A stretch of DNA of 64,000 bases from Atopsyche davidsoni (lineage: Eukaryota; Arthropoda; Insecta; Trichoptera; Hydrobiosidae). The stretch spans positions 9,238,001-9,302,000 of the forward strand of contig JAILWY010000021.1 in the NCBI GenBank assembly GCA_022113835.1, in the 5' to 3' direction. Of this stretch, positions 63,433-64,000 are shown piece by piece. The translations under genes and the position numbers were made by a program. The first letter of the stretch is position 1, and every line of letters begins with the position of its first letter. Below the pieces are notes generated by a model. It worked only from the letters and a program-made list of their open reading frames with translations, was not told where the DNA came from and searched no databases.

Positions 63433-64000
63433 CAATAACATGTTTGGAATCATCTGTATAGTTGAAATATAATGTTTCATGAAACGCTTTCTAGAGATTC
63501 GTCTACTCGTAAAAATCTTGCTGATTAAATACTTTTTAAGACCTTGTTAGTAATCAATATTTTTTTAAATAACATAAACAACGAGAACCTTAAAAAACGC
63601 AACGAACAATAAAATGGTAAATCAATAAATAGCACCCTTTATTTTCGATGGTTTTTATTATTTTGTCTAAGATATTGCTTATCGGATTATGATTGTCAGT
63701 TTTGTAGCTAATTGCAGTGTAGAGTCGAATAAATCCTAATTTAGCAGGTAGACATGCAAAAGGCATTCATTCTCGTATAATAATCATTTCGGGACCGTTA
63801 GTCACGCGGAGGACCCAGACCTGTAGACCTGCTTCAATATTTATATTTATAGTGACTTAATTGCCAATCATTGACCTTCCTTCCGAAGCCACGTGAATAC
63901 TAAGTATCTCATCATCAGCCTGTTCGCCAAATAATAGCCCAGTGCAAGGATGGTCACCTGCCATGGCATTGAAACGGTGTGCCATTGTTAACTTCTTAAA
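63433..64000. other. Window end, no gene seen
   Basis: AT-rich sequence with a somewhat GC-richer patch at 63790-63830 and after 63870. No frame or splice pair is convincing. Confidence 0.5.

Overview
The window is AT-rich eukaryotic DNA with spliced genes (GT-AG introns, AATAAA poly(A) signals), long intergenic spaces and many decayed transposons. One gene has clear similarity to animal MBD5/6 proteins, and the repeat types (decayed non-LTR reverse transcriptases, tRNA-derived SINEs, hAT-like MITEs) suggest an insect. Lepidoptera is my best guess; it is an inference from style, not a proven identity.

Left part (1-16.5 kb): 3.6 kb of upstream or intronic sequence, then the 3' portion of a large MBD5-like gene (Drosophila homologue: six-banded, sba) on the + strand. 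Six exons from 3596 to 14017 encode at least 2126 residues: a Gln/Asn/Ser-rich body, a PWWP domain and a conserved tail. The MBD exons must lie before the window. A long 3' UTR probably reaches about 16.53 kb, where it meets the 3' end of the next gene tail to tail.

Middle part (16.8-40.4 kb): five consecutive minus-strand genes for secreted proteins, here called A to E. A, B, D and E are paralogues. Each has four coding exons, all introns in phase 0, a signal peptide filling exon 1, and six cysteines at nearly fixed spacing: C-x(21-22)-C-x(35-36)-C-x(8-11)-C-x(30-42)-C-x(21)-C. E also carries a C-terminal Ala/Pro/Glu tandem repeat (7 units of 33 residues). C, in the middle, is an unrelated 978-residue Cys-free, Thr-rich, acidic repeat protein. 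D and E share a nearly identical TATA region. The plan of a helical Cys domain with an acidic Pro-rich tail recalls the insect TsetseEP (DUF725) proteins of the gut; this is a hypothesis. It is the most interesting system in the window.

Right part (40.4-64 kb): no convincing complete gene. There is one possible orphan terminal exon near 41.4 kb, non-LTR fragments (43.3, 48.7, 51.7 kb), tRNA-derived SINEs (49.3, 62.8, 63.2 kb), two striking inverted repeats (49.5 and 62.8 kb), and a GC-rich satellite with a 147-bp unit (57.0-59.1 kb).

All exon joins were made by hand from splice sites and reading phase; no search or RNA evidence was available.
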